From NCBI GenBank assembly GCA_002179805.1, contig NAVB01000654.1, positions 1 through 50,401 on the forward strand: a DNA stretch of 50,401 nt. The letters are read 5' to 3'. Under the pieces are notes generated by a model that worked only from the letters and a program-made list of their open reading frames with translations, made no database searches and was not told the DNA's origin. The translations under genes and the position numbers were made by a program. The stretch is from Acanthamoeba lenticulata (taxonomy: Eukaryota > Discosea > Longamoebia > Acanthamoebidae). Below are positions 13,101 to 23,746 of this stretch, one piece after another (the first letter of the stretch is position 1; each line of letters starts with the position of its first letter).

Positions 13101-15558
13101 ACTGATGGTGGCACTTGACCAGGAGATCTTTGAAAATAGCAAATCGTTGGATGATTGTGTGTCATCAAGAAGGTCAAACGGGTTGTACCGGTGAAGAGCG
13201 TAGAAACGGAAGAGAGTGTGGGGAGACAGATCAGCAAAATCTGCCAAGCTCACCGCAAATGCATCGGCCGCACTGCATAAATACTACATGAGAGATGCTC
13301 ATCAAGGAGTTAGCAAGGACGGAAGAGGGAACCTGTTCGAGGGTGCACAGATAAGCAGTTTCGCTTCAGCCGGCCACATGGTGAGGATCTGTTTGATCGC
13401 CTCAACCAGCGTTCTAAGATTGTGTCAGTCGAGCACACAGAAGCAAACAACTTTGTCCCGTACCTTGTCTTGCCTGTGCCGAAAGCTCCGAAAAGCAGCA
13501 ATGGAGGGCGAACGCTGCTGTCGTTAACGCGGTGACTGACGATGGCACGCACAGCACGGGCCTGTTCCTCATTCTCTGCTATCCTCTTGTCTTCCCACTT
13601 AATCTTGAGATCACGACCTGCTCCTCCAGTCGGGGTCTCTCCTTTGCACTCCGGCCAGACCAGATCGATGTCGGCTTTGTCCACAGCGCGGTGCATATAC
13701 CGATGCTCCATGCGAGAAAAGCTGAACCGAACATTATACAGCTGATGCGGGTCATTGGACAGTCTGTCGTGTCATAGCAGTGTTTAGCAGATGACTTCAG
13801 CCACCACGCCCAGGACGAACAGTTCAGAAACGGGCGAGTACCGTCGGTGAAAGTCATGGCAGAGCGTGAGCAGCACATGATCTTTCATGACGACATCTAC
13901 AATGCCTTCATACTCGTAGTCGGTCGTGCCGGGCAGCCAAACGTAGACAATATCGTTGGGCAGCAACGAGGGACGATTCTCAACCAAACCTTTTGCGGGC
14001 AGCTGGTTAGGCACCCACTCAATTGCGACGGTGCATAAACTTACCTGGAACCATGAGCTTGCATTTGGGGTTGGACTCTTGGTCCACCTCTACCACCTTT
14101 CCCTTCTCTTCGTAGAACAGAACTGGCTCGAGGGTAACGTTAAGCAGTGAAAACTTTCTCATGTTCACCACACCTTGCGCTTCCTCGATCCACAGCAGGT
14201 CATGCAGCCGATGACTGAAGTACCAAAGCATCGCTGATGTCAATGAGTGCTGGGTGTGGTTGCAGCTGATGGATCGTACCGATAATTCTCTCGTACCAAC
14301 CACGGTGAGAAAGTAGTCAGGCGGCCATGAGCTGCTACGTCTTCCTGTTGATAACGAGAAGTGTGAAATGCAACGTATGAAGGAAGGTGCTTGTCTCTTA
14401 GGAGGAAAACCTGAAGAGTCTTGTCGATAGGGTATTCTTCGAGTCGCTCAACGTAGAGGGTCTCCACCGGAGTATGGAGATGTGATTTAGACGCTCGGGT
14501 TGGGCGATGAGCAGGGATGATGATGCGCTGAATGTCATCCAGCTCTTTTGGCTTGTAAGGCGATGAAGGCTTGAGCAGGTCAAGTTCATCCGGATTTGAG
14601 ACCTGCACGAGCCCCAGAATGAGCTTGGCATGACCCAAAGGAGAAAAAAAAAAGAAAAAAAAAGAGCTGCCCACACCTCCACTTTTAACGGCAGAGACAT
14701 CGTGAAGTTGCGGCCCTCTACAACGAGCAAGCAGCGATGAATTCCAAAGCGAAAAGGTTCACGAGGCTCGAAGCTCAGCTTGATCAAGTACTTGTCCCCC
14801 TGGTGGAGCACAAACCCATCTGCCCCCAAAATGTCGTTAACGCACAAGCCGAAGGTGGCTGCAAGCGAAACGCTGCACCTTGGCGAATCTTGTTGTGATA
14901 GCGGAATTCGAGTGAGGAAGGGATAAGGTCTAGCGTGTGCAACACTCGGGGCTGAGCCCCTGTGTTCTTCAACTCGACAGTCCACTCGCACTAAAATCCC
15001 AAGAGAAAAAAAAAATTAAATGAAACAAAAAATGTTCGTGCACAGCGAGCGCCGTACCGCTTGGCCAGGAGAGAGCACAGTCGGCCGCTTGCCCGCGATG
15101 AGATGGAGGTTGGCAGGCTTGCTTGCTTCGTGGGAGCGTTCGAGAAGGTCTTCCTGTCTACGCAGCTTTTGGGCGAAATGGGGGTTGCTTGGCTCTCGGT
15201 GGGGACGCACTCGCACGGGCAGGTCGGCGATGACAGCTGCAGTCTCATTCGTATCGCCTAGAACCGCAGAGGCCACTTCAGGAGAGCTGAAGGTCACGAA
15301 AGCGTAGTCACCGTTGTGTTGTACCGCTACCACCCGGCCCCACTTCGAGAAATATTGCTCTATGGCGCTACTGCTGATGCCAGAGACTCGTTGAACGCAT
15401 ACGGAGAGGCGAAACGTAGGTTGCTCCTCTGTCTCAACGCTGGGGGGAGTCGTCCTTGTTCGTGTAGACCTGGGGTCGTTGGGCGGCGTTCTTCGCAACT
15501 TGTTGGAGTTGGTGCTGGCCACCGCAGTGCTCTTCGCCGTACCAGGATGTTTCTTCAT
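10125..15558 (-). CDS. RRM plus Upf1/MOV10/HELZ-type superfamily 1 RNA helicase with Pro/Gln-rich tail
   Basis: The chosen ATG is 15556-15558; an in-frame TAA lies upstream. The first exon (15058-15558) encodes an RRM whose RNP1-like core is DYAFVTF. A MOV10-like region follows, with an IG-like stretch starting at the exon that ends at 14990, then NYRHRLHDLL, IEEAQ and [11 protein letters not shown]. The helicase core has GAFGTGKTR (Walker A, about 13466-13492), APSNSAADAF, DEAAQ (motif II, about 12868-12882), [25 protein letters not shown] and [10 protein letters not shown] (motif VI region). The last exon (10125-11684) adds about 500 residues of Pro/Gln-rich sequence including a (PQ)n run, ending in a short beta-prone segment. 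The protein is roughly 1400-1500 residues. MOV10/HELZ relatives unwind or remodel RNA in silencing and mRNA turnover; the RRM suggests added RNA specificity. One reading-frame break near 14870 is unresolved (see findings). The family call is firm; the exact orthologue is not. Confidence 0.88.
11168..11405 (-). repeat. Exact 119-bp tandem duplication within the helicase tail
   Basis: Bases 11168-11286 and 11287-11405 appear identical by eye. The period, 119, is not a multiple of three. The coding frame therefore reads the copies in two different frames, and both are open. Confidence 0.9.
11455..11542 (-). repeat. (TGCGGT)n hexanucleotide repeat encoding (Pro-Gln)n
   Basis: About fourteen and a half hexamers in the helicase coding strand give alternating Pro and Gln. 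Unit gain or loss would keep the frame. The tract lies upstream, in coding order, of the 119-bp duplication. Confidence 0.95.
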
Positions 15559-15826
15559 GCGTAGGCTGCTCTCGTTCAACCTCGGCACAAGTAGCGTGTT
15601 GTGTAGCAAGAGGTCTTAGCTCTTCAAGACTTTGCCTGCGCTCTGTTTTTTCGAACGAATTTTATTTTTTGGTGACAACGCACGACCGATTCTTGTCCTG
15701 GACAATAACTGGTAACGCCGAGTAAAGACGAAGACACGCAGAGGTGCAGGAACGTCCACACATGTCCGGGCATCGCCAGGAAGCAGTTCATCGAAGAATG
15801 AGAGAGTGAATACACGGCTCCCGAAT
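15559..15826. other. Intergenic, helicase promoter side and 3' end of the upstream minus-strand gene
   Basis: This is a gap of 268 bp between two minus-strand genes. The tract AATTTTATTTTTTGG near 15659 reads AATAAA-like on the minus strand and is the likely polyadenylation signal of the 15827-17373 gene. The rest should contain the helicase leader. Confidence 0.45.
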
Positions 15827-17373
15827 TCAGTGGGCTGCGGCCGGCAGCGCGCAGTAGGTGGGGAACTCGCTCCAGCTAAAGACGTCGCTGCGCGCAAGCT
15901 CCTCCTCAACCTTGAGAAGCTCCTCAAGTCCCTCTTCCCACACTCGCACGTCGAACTTCCTGTCGCTGATGTTGCGCTCAAGCTCGAGTTGCTCGCGGCC
16001 ACCAGCGGGCAGGTGCTTCAGCTCGGCTTCCATCCTTGCGATCTCCCTCTTGAGCTGCGTGATGTGGTCACGTGCATGACTGGCCGAGGTGTACTCCTTC
16101 AGCAAAGCCTCGCGGCGGTCCAACAGGCCACACACGATGTTACGCTTCTCGCGGTTGATGCTGTTCTCGAGCTCCTCGATATCGTTAATCTTCTCGATCA
16201 TTTTCCTGCGTACGCTGTCGATGCGATTACGCTCGGCCTCTACGACCAAGCGCTCCCGCTCGAGCTTGCGCAGCTCATCCAAGTAGGTCGCCCGCTCAGC
16301 TGGCGTCCACTTCTCAGCGCCTGGTACGGTGATCTCGGGCGCCTGCGAAGCACGTAGCCTCGTCAGCACAAAAGAGAGCAACGCACAAGCTTGTGTGCGG
16401 GCACGTACCCTGTGCTTTTGAATTGGAGGAAAGGAGCAGAGCAGAGAGAAGAACAGAGCGAGAACGGCTAGGCCGGCGAGCAGACCCTGCAGCTTGTTGA
16501 AGTGCCATGTTTTATCCGGGAGGACCATCCGCCGCGAACGGACGCCTCTTGTGATGGATTTCTTCTGCGTCGCAGAGAGCGGGTGGCCCAGGTTGTCCTG
16601 GATCCTGAGAACGAGCTCGTCGACCTTCTGCCGGGACGTGCCCTCGAGTTCGTTCCAGAAGAAGACCCGGCCGGCCTTGTCGAGCGCGTCGATGTTGGGA
16701 TCCAGCTTACACAGCGCCGCAAAGTTCTCCTGGTCGTTCTCGCCCATGAAGACGAGCGAGACTGCAACAAGGTTGAACGTCAGCAAGAGTTCATTGAGCG
16801 GAACAAGGAGCAAGTAGCATACCGCGACCGATCCTGGTGCGGTGGAAGAAGAGGCCCAGCGGGTCGTCGAACTCGCCAAGGCGGGTGGTGTTGCGGTGGA
16901 GCAGGAGGACTGTGTGCGGGTACTCGCCCTGATCGTAGAACTTGCGGAAGCCGTCGTAGCGCGGGTAGGTTTGGATGTGAAGCTTGTGCCCGGAAGCCGA
17001 CTTGGACGGTAGGTTGCCGCGTACGGCGTCTTCGGTGCCCACGAACAGCATCGTCAATGGTTGTGCTGCACGTGCAACACCGTTAAGAGAGGCCAACATG
17101 ATCACAACTCGCAACAAGCCAGAACAGGGTACAGGTGCTGGATCTGGCGGCATAGATGGGCATGCCATCGGCCTCCGTGGTTGCCAAAGTCTCGCCTGTG
17201 GACAAGATGAGTCAGTAACAAACGAACCACTAGACTGCACAAGGAGAAGAAAGCAGCGTAGTGACAGAAGAGTGGACACCTGTGGTGATAGCAACAGTTT
17301 CAGTGTGGATTTTCTTTGGGACATGATGAATACCTGTCTCCTCTTCAAGCAGGGGCTCGTCTATGGACGCCAT
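15827..17373 (-). CDS. Hypothetical membrane coiled-coil protein
   Basis: I do not recognise this family. The ATG is 17371-17373 and the protein starts MASIDEPLLEEET. Five in-phase joins bring together several short exons and a stop at 15827. The N-terminal half is a compact alpha/beta-looking region (TMLFVGTEDAVRG, YPHTVLLLHRNTT, VSLVFMGENDQENF, GRVFFWNELEG) with alternating hydrophobic strands. About 30 residues further on is one strong membrane segment (GLLAGLAVLALFFSLLC). After another intron, a long charged alpha-helical coiled coil of about 150 residues (ERERLVVEAERNRIDS and similar) runs almost to the end. This predicts a single-pass membrane protein with a cytoplasmic or luminal coiled-coil stalk. 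The N-terminal fold could be nucleotide- or ligand-binding, but no P-loop or other catalytic motif is visible. Membrane tether or trafficking roles are possible but unsupported. Confidence 0.7.
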
Positions 17374-17654
17374 GATGATGTTCAACAAGACGGGAGAAGA
17401 GTGGTGTGTAGGTGAGAGTTGGAGAATGAGTGATACAAGCCTGGATCCTGTTTACAAGCTGAAATGGGATGGCGTGGTGGACCGTTCGAGGCGGATTGCC
17501 ACCAATCCGTGTGCAACCAGAACCCTGGCCGAAGGCTTCCGAAACCAACCAACTTTTCGCCCGTCTCTCCTCCCTGCCCACCTCCTCGTTATCTTGCACA
17601 GACGCCAATGAAAAATCAAAGGTTTAAATTCCTTGTCGACATAAAACTTTGGCT
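17374..17654. other. Intergenic between two minus-strand genes
   Basis: A 281-bp gap holding the leader of the coiled-coil gene and the 3' end of the TMEM53-like gene. An A/T-rich stretch around 17605-17650 (AAAAATCAAAGG, ATAAAACTTTGG) is the only notable composition. No gene is supported. Confidence 0.4.
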
Positions 17655-19126
17655 TCAGCAGTGGAGGATGAAGCGCTTCCACTGATCGGCCACCTCCACC
17701 GCTGTGTCGGGTGTCGCTTGATGCTGCCAGATCGGAGTGATGTTATTGTTTTGGTGCCAGCGCTCGGTAGCCTCGCGGATAAAGCTCGTCACGGCTGCAC
17801 GGTACTCGGCCGAGTGCGTGCGGAAGTGGCCCACGTGCGGGCTGTCCGGCCAGCATTTCTGCGCGCGCGCATGTTCGCGATGAGCGTCATCAGGTCGAGT
17901 TCGAGCTTTGAGCCCTCCCAAATATTTGGCCTTTGTGGGCGACACACACGTACCTCGGTGAGTGGAATTCCCATGTCCTTGGTGATGCGGATGGCTTGCT
18001 CCACATCGGTGTAGGGGATCAGCTCATCGCCCTTGCTGTAGAGGAATAGCTGCGGACACTTGGGCTGCATGGCCGCGCCATTACGTGATGTGGGTCATTC
18101 CGTTGATACGACGTAGAGGAGGAAAGATAGAGAAAGCACCTGAAAGCGCGTGTAGGCGTCGAGCAGGGCGCTCATGTTGCCTCGGAAGAAAGGAGGCATG
18201 AAGGCGAGGGCGAACAGAGACCGAACGATCGGCGAGATGAACCAGTGGTGATAGGTCGGCTTGCCCTGGTTGGTGATGCCCATCGAGCCCAAGAGCGCGC
18301 CGCCGAATCCTGCAGGAGCCATGGGGTGGCGTGGCTGAAGGTCCGCCGCTGGCGAGCAGAGAATCTACGAGCAGGCGTGTACCCTTGGTGAAGACCTCCA
18401 CGGACAGGTGCGATGGCGTCGAGTCCAGGATGCAACCCACGGTCGAGTGCAGGACGCGCTCGTACTGATTGATGGCCCATTGGTACAAGTCGTGTTAACG
18501 GGCCCGCGCTTGGGTCCAAGAGGAGACAGGGCGCACCTGGCTTGCCTGTTCGACCTGTCGGAGAACATTGGCATAGAAGTAGAAGCCGTTATTGCTGAAG
18601 ATGTGAAACAAGATGGGCCGCTGTTCGTCCTTCCCGCTCAACTCCACCGCGTAGCGCAGCAGCCGGGTCGCGTTTTCTACTCCGAGCTGTGGAAGCAGCC
18701 TTCCCAACATCGCTCGCATGAGTTGACATTGCAGAGAGAGGAAGGAGGACGGTGACCACGCACATCGTGGTGGCAGGCGGGATGAACGAGAGGGTGTCGT
18801 AGCCCTGGTTGCTGTACCAGCCCGTGTACTTGCTCAAGTGCCGCTCGTTAGCGCCCAGCCAGCCGAGAGCAAGCACGAGCGGGCGTGCTTTCTGCCCCTC
18901 TTTCCCTGTTTCACGGCACAGGAGAAGTGAGAAGCTCGGCTCGCCAGCGCCACAAGTGGAGTGTTCTTTTGCGTAGACGAGGCGGGCAGCCACCTGGCTG
19001 GGCAGGGAGAAAGGCAAAGCCGTCGCGCTGCCACGCGGTGTCCGGTGCTGTGCTGTAGTGCGCGCAATACACCGCTCGGTGGCCCGCGAGTCGAGATTGA
19101 AGGCGCAACACTGAGGTACGCCGCAT
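17655..19126 (-). CDS. TMEM53 / DUF829 family alpha/beta-hydrolase-like protein
   Basis: The ATG at 19124-19126 gives an N-terminus rich in Arg and Ser/Thr without acids (MRRTSVLRLQSRLAGHR), ending near YST, which suggests a mitochondrial presequence. The body matches the DUF829 family: PLVLALGWLGA, then HLSKYTGWYSNQGYDTL, then FHIFSNNGFYFYA. The serine of FSNNG sits where the hydrolase nucleophile is expected. YSKGDELIPYTDVE supplies the candidate acidic residue, and SPHVGHFRTHSAEY the candidate histidine. At least five introns interrupt it; the stop is at 17655-17657. Family members are membrane or organelle associated and their reaction is poorly known; mammalian TMEM53 sits at the nuclear envelope. 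The family call is strong, the catalytic triad is inference, and the mitochondrial location is tentative. Confidence 0.85.
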
Positions 19127-19571
19127 CTTCTCGCTTCTCCACTGGACGAAAATAAGGCTTTGGCTTTTATTTTAAAATTCATAAATAAGTGGCCGGTGCT
19201 CCTCACCACGATGGCCTGCAGTGAGGTATTGAACCAGGACGTCGGCCTTTGGAGGGACTTGACTGAGCAGCTGTGGAGCGGTTCGGAGGAAGTGGCACGG
19301 GAGGTGGGCGCATGGGGCGGGGCGGCCCGAGGAACTGTAAATACTGAGCCACCTGCGTCTGAATTTGAAGCTTCACCGCGAGGGGGAGCACTTCCCCCCG
19401 TTCTTCCATGTGGAACTGAGTCCTTGGTGCGCGGCCGTGCGAGGCCGGAGAACGTCCGACGTTGGAGTTAGCACCAGGCGCAGAGGCAAACTGAAAAAAA
19501 AAACAAATAGAAAACAATAATATAAAGAAAAAGAAGAGTTATTCATCCAAACTGTTGCCTGTGCTGCCACG
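19127..19571. promoter_or_regulatory. Divergent intergenic region between TMEM53-like and SAPS genes
   Basis: These 445 bp separate two divergently transcribed genes, so both promoters should lie here. An A/T-rich patch at 19165-19190 (TTTTATTTTAAAATTC) and another at 19493-19545 flank a GC-rich core. A short minus-strand ORF crosses the core but cannot be spliced in phase to the neighbouring gene. No named regulatory motif was recognised. Confidence 0.45.
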
Positions 19572-22364
19572 ATGAACGCCTTCGCGTTGTTGGAGTCCCT
19601 TGGGGACACGACCAGCCACTTTCAAGACCTCGTCAACAAAAAGGATGCCTTTGGCATCGACCTTCTCGATCAGGACGAGTTCCTCAGCGAGGTCATCGCT
19701 CAACAGCCTCGCCTCCTATCTCTGTACGCTGCCTCCGTCCCACCGATTTGCCCATCAATCATTGATTATTCTTTTTTTTCCTTTGATTTGCACTTTGCCT
19801 CTGTCGCCAGCTTGTTGGTGCCAGAGGCTGCTCGGCTGCAACTCTGCTTGGCATTAGGCGAGTGGCAAGGCATCACCGATACCGAGGAGAAAGGCATGCG
19901 GTACGTGAATCCTTCCTCGTGGCAGCAGTGGCTGCCCTTCATTTTCTCATGCGCATGCTTCGCCTCACTGGTCGTCTGCAGCTACGCCCACATGTGCTCG
20001 GAGGTGTTCTGCATGGACGTGAAGTCCATCCAGGACTTCATGCTCAGCCCTGAGTTCGACACCGGCGCGCCCTTTGCCGCGCGTCTACTGGCCGTGCTCG
20101 ACCGCGACGCGCCTATCGGCATCGTCCCCAGCCAGAACCTGTGCAAGATCCTCTCCTCGCTCATCAGGCATCGACGCAAGGAGGTGCGGCCCTGCGTCGT
20201 CTTGACCATCACCACCAAGACCCTCACTGACGCCACTTTGGCAGGCCTTTGAGCTGTTCAAGAACCACACAGGCCTAGTCAAGCGGGTCGCTGTGCATGC
20301 CGCCGGCTCGTCTCCGCGCTTGGCCGACGTCCTGTGGCAGTTCATGGAGGACGAGTCGGTCGACCCGCTCGGCGTCGTCGAGGTTCGCCGGCCTTTTTCG
20401 TGTGCCTGCATTGGTGTCACCAAAGACTGACCAGCAGAGTCCGCGGCCGCACGCAGTGGCTGCACCGCGAGGGATTGGTCCCGCAGCTGCTCGCGCGGCT
20501 CGAGGCCGGCATCGACGTCGCTGTCACAGCGCTGAGCGTGCTCACGAACCTCGTAGAGCGATCGGACGCCAACTCCCTGCTGGTGCAAGCCGCCCTGTCC
20601 GAGGATTCGGTGCAGCAGCTCGTTGCCTTCACGTTCACTCATGCGGCAGAGGCCAACAACGACGCTGTCTACGTGCGCCCTTTGCCCTTTCTCCCTTTCG
20701 GTCCCAATGTGCTTTCCGCTAGCGGCCGCTGACCACACTACACGCCACAGCGCAAGCAGCTTGTGAGCGGCCTCGAGTTTGTGCGCACGCTGCTGGACTG
20801 GTGCGTTAAGTCTGCAGATGGCGACAACGCCCGTGCGGGCAAGAAGCGAAGGCGCGCCCTGTGGCTGGTGGGCAGCGAGGCCAAGCATGCCGACCACCTC
20901 GGCGTGCGCCTTGGTGGTGCGCTTTCTTCCCTTCGAGGTGCCTTGTCCATGTGGCTCACATGCGTTTGTCTGTGGCTCGGCGCAGACTCGCCCCTCTTGG
21001 TCGGCGTGAGCGCGCAACTTGACAAGCTGGCGGCCCTGCTCCAGGGCCCGGTGGAGGTCCGTGCACTCTTTTCGGTGGGAGACTACGCTGTAGTGACCCC
21101 GAATATTCGACTGATCCGGCTTTTGGGCGATCGATGTTTGGCGCGCGCCGCCGGAGAGAGCAGGATGGCAAGTTCGGGACCGTGCGGCTTGAAGTCGGGC
21201 GTCTCCTGTCGGCCCTGCTGCGCACCAACAACTCCACGGTCGCGCAGCGCTTCCTCGCCCTCAACGTGCTGCCACGATGCCTGGTCTGTTCCCCTCATCA
21301 TGCCTGGCCACGCTTGTTGCGTTTCTCACTCGCGCTGCCGGCGGGCCCCGGGGAGAGCAGGAGCTGTTCTTTGACCACACGCTGCTGAACCTGTGGCACC
21401 ACGAGGTGCTCAAGATGGTGGTCCATGTGCTCGAGGATCATCCCTCGGAGGAACTGCTGGCCTCTCTCTTTGGGCAGGGCCGGCTCCTGAATCGCGTTGT
21501 CAGCAGCGAACGCGAGGCCACGGGGCGGCGCGACGGCCACCATGGCCACGTCTACGTCATCGCCCAGACCATCGCTGCCTCCACGCGGCCCAGCGTCGTG
21601 GCCTGTGCCGAAGGTGCGAACGACAACGGACACGACGCGAACGCAGACCATGCTCACGTGCATATATGTTCAACAGGCAACGCCGAGTGGCAGGCATTCG
21701 CCGGCTCTATTCTGCGCCAGTTGGTCGAGAAGAACGAGTACTCGCAGTATGCGCCGGACGAGGGCATGCGCAACGCCACCACGGCCTCGTCGACCACGCA
21801 CAAGGTCACGGATCTTCAGGTCGACGAGCCTGACGCCGCCGGCGGGAAGAAGCAGCGCCTGAACTCGACACCGCCGGCAGCTGCGCCGCAGACGACGAGC
21901 GCGAGCTCGCCAAGTGCTGGTGATTGGGCCAAGTTCGATGATGACGACGACGGCGTTGAGTGGGCCAAGGCCGCAAGCCCGCAGCCCACGTCCGTGGCTT
22001 CGTTCACGGCGTTTGTGCCGCAGCAGGCGACGGCGACGACTTCCGCGCCTGATGCCAACTGGGCCTCCTTCGATGACGACGAATTCGAGTGGACCACGAC
22101 GGCCGCTCCTACAGCTACGGCTGCGGCTCCTGTCGCCGCACCACAGCAGGTCCTCCTCCTTCTCCTTCCCAGCTTCCCCCAAAGGTCTACAACTCACGTT
22201 GCTTTCGGCAGACTGCGAACTGGGCCACGTTCGAGGCCGCTTGGCCACCACAGCCGGCCGTGCAGCCGCCAGTCCAGCAGCCAAGCGCCAGCACACCAAC
22301 AACTGGTGCGGAGGATTGGGCCAAGTTTGATGATGATGGCGATAACTGGGCCAAGTTTGGTTGA
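19572..22364 (+). CDS. SAPS (Sit4-associated) regulatory subunit of PP6/Sit4-type phosphatase
   Basis: SAPS proteins bind and direct the PP6/Sit4 catalytic subunit in cell-cycle and nutrient signalling. The start is 19572 (MNAFALLESLG). The first exon carries the family signature of a short acidic block then LSEVIAQQPRLL. Further exons include 19811-19900, 19982-20183, 20245-20382, 20457-20672 and one starting at 20751; their helical repeats end in VEWLHREGLVPQLL and VLTNLVERSDANSLL, typical of the SAPS armadillo-like fold. Downstream are LEVGRLLSALLRTNNS and LFFDHTLLNLW. The acidic C-terminal tail repeats an aromatic-acidic motif: DWAKFDDD, EWAKAA, NWASFDDD, DWAKFDDD and NWAKFG at the stop. 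Such tails could bind trafficking adaptors, but this is inference. The joins between 20815 and 21180 are uncertain. Length is about 800 residues. Confidence 0.85.
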
Positions 22365-22855
22365 TCCTTTGGCAGCTATCAGAGTCTTGACAAGAACAGA
22401 CAGTCTACAACGTAAAGCTCTCCAATACAAGTTGTGACGTGTGTATGCTGGTGTGGCGCCACTCGTTGCGTGAACCCGCGTGCTTTCGGCCAGGTTGTCC
22501 ACCAACTCGCCCTAGAGCGGCCGCGTTGTGGAGGCCCAAAAAGCGGTCACCCACTCTGCGGTTTGCCGCCGTGCTGCCTCTGGCTCCGCCACTTTGGGGA
22601 CGCTCCTGGCCGGGACGGCAGCACCCCAACGGCTCCGTCCGAGGAGCAGCAGAGCTGAAATTTCGTGGACTCGGCGCTAAAGAGAACAAAAGCCCGATGG
22701 TTGGGGCGGGATCGGACCTTTCCACCATTCGATATCTTCTCCGGCGGATACCGCGCCCGCAACCTGCGCGACATACAGCAAAGAGAAGTGTCTCACCTGC
22801 TCCGCGCCGCGACGAATAGACCCTCTTCTCGAAGTCTCACTCATACTCAAAACAC
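22365..22855. other. Intergenic: SAPS 3' end and ELO promoter
   Basis: About 490 bp with no supportable gene. The first part must hold the 3' UTR of the SAPS gene and the rest the elongase promoter and leader. Composition is GC-rich with no obvious TATA box. Small ORFs on both strands show no family features. Confidence 0.4.
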
Positions 22856-23746
22856 ATGGCTCTTCAGCTGGGCGAGAAGCTCTGGTCGGCCATTGAGCTC
22901 AACTGGCTGCCAACCTACCATGACTGGCGGTCGGCCCACTTGTGGATGAACCAGCACTATGAGGTCCCCTTCGGCCTGTGCCTCCTCTACGTTGTGGTCA
23001 TCTTCGGCGGTAAGCGGATCATGAAGGACCGGCCGGCGTTCGACCTTCAGCAGCCGCTCTTCTGGTGGAACGTCTTCCTCGCCACCTTTTCGGGTCTCGG
23101 AGCCATCTGCACCGTTCCGCACATCGTCCGGGAGGTGACGGAGAAGGGCTTCACGCACGACATGTGCTCGCCCGAGTCGGAGTTGAAGAATCCGTGGGTG
23201 TACCTCTTCTGCTTGAGCAAGATTCCCGAGCTGCTCGACACGGTCTTCATCGTTCTGCGCAAGAAGCCCCTCATCTTCCTGCACTACTACCACCACGTGA
23301 TGACCCTCATCTACTGCTGGCACGCGTGGGCTCATCACATCCCGAACGGTGGCTGGTTCGCGGCGATGAACCTCATCATCCACACGCTGATGTACTCGTA
23401 CTACGCGGCCTGCGCGAACGGCGTGCGATTCAGCAACCGGACCCGGTTGTCGATTACCTCGTTGCAGATTCTCCAGATGGTTCTCGGCGTTTCCATCGTG
23501 CTCCACAACTTGGTCGTGTGTAACACGCACCCCGAGAACTACATCTTCGGCCTCGTCATGTATGCCTCCTACATGGTGCTCTTCTCCAAGCTCTTCCTCG
23601 ACTCCTACGTCTTCAAGCGATCGCCCGCCGGCGCGAAATCGGCCAAGGAGAGGGCCGAACGCGTCAAGGACGAGCAGGAGCAGGACAGCGTTGCCGATTC
23701 CTCGCGCGCCAGGAGGCGAACGACCAACGTCGCCAAGGCCAACTAA
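22856..23746 (+). CDS. ELO-family fatty acid elongase (3-ketoacyl-CoA synthase)
   Basis: This is an ER membrane condensing enzyme that adds two carbons from malonyl-CoA to a long-chain acyl-CoA. The 296-residue protein lies in a single exon, unusual for this window. The ELO signatures appear in order: KIPELLDTVFIVLRKK (about 122-137), the histidine box FLHYYHH (about 141-147) needed for catalysis, NLIIHTLMYSYY (about 175-186), and a TSLQILQMVLG helix (about 202-212). Six or seven hydrophobic segments are predicted. The C-terminus is charged (RARRRTTNVAKAN) without a clear KKxx retention motif. The overall pattern is closest to the ELOVL6 / animal-fungal saturated chain type, but substrate preference cannot be read from sequence. 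The ATG context is AAACACATGG. Confidence 0.93.
   Translation: MALQLGEKLWSAIELNWLPTYHDWRSAHLWMNQHYEVPFGLCLLYVVVIFGGKRIMKDRPAFDLQQPLFWWNVFLATFSGLGAICTVPHIVREVTEKGFTHDMCSPESELKNPWVYLFCLSKIPELLDTVFIVLRKKPLIFLHYYHHVMTLIYCWHAWAHHIPNGGWFAAMNLIIHTLMYSYYAACANGVRFSNRTRLSITSLQILQMVLGVSIVLHNLVVCNTHPENYIFGLVMYASYMVLFSKLFLDSYVFKRSPAGAKSAKERAERVKDEQEQDSVADSSRARRRTTNVAKAN

Noticed and set aside
13121..13200. Apparent frameshift in the helicase before the [14 protein letters not shown] segment
   Set aside because: A 61-nt intron with a GTAC donor and AAAG acceptor (13128-13188) restores the frame and the family motif order.
19203..19517. Minus-strand ORF of 104 codons in the divergent intergenic region
   Set aside because: It cannot be spliced in phase to the TMEM53-like gene and has no recognised domain; it could still be an upstream ORF, but there is no positive evidence.
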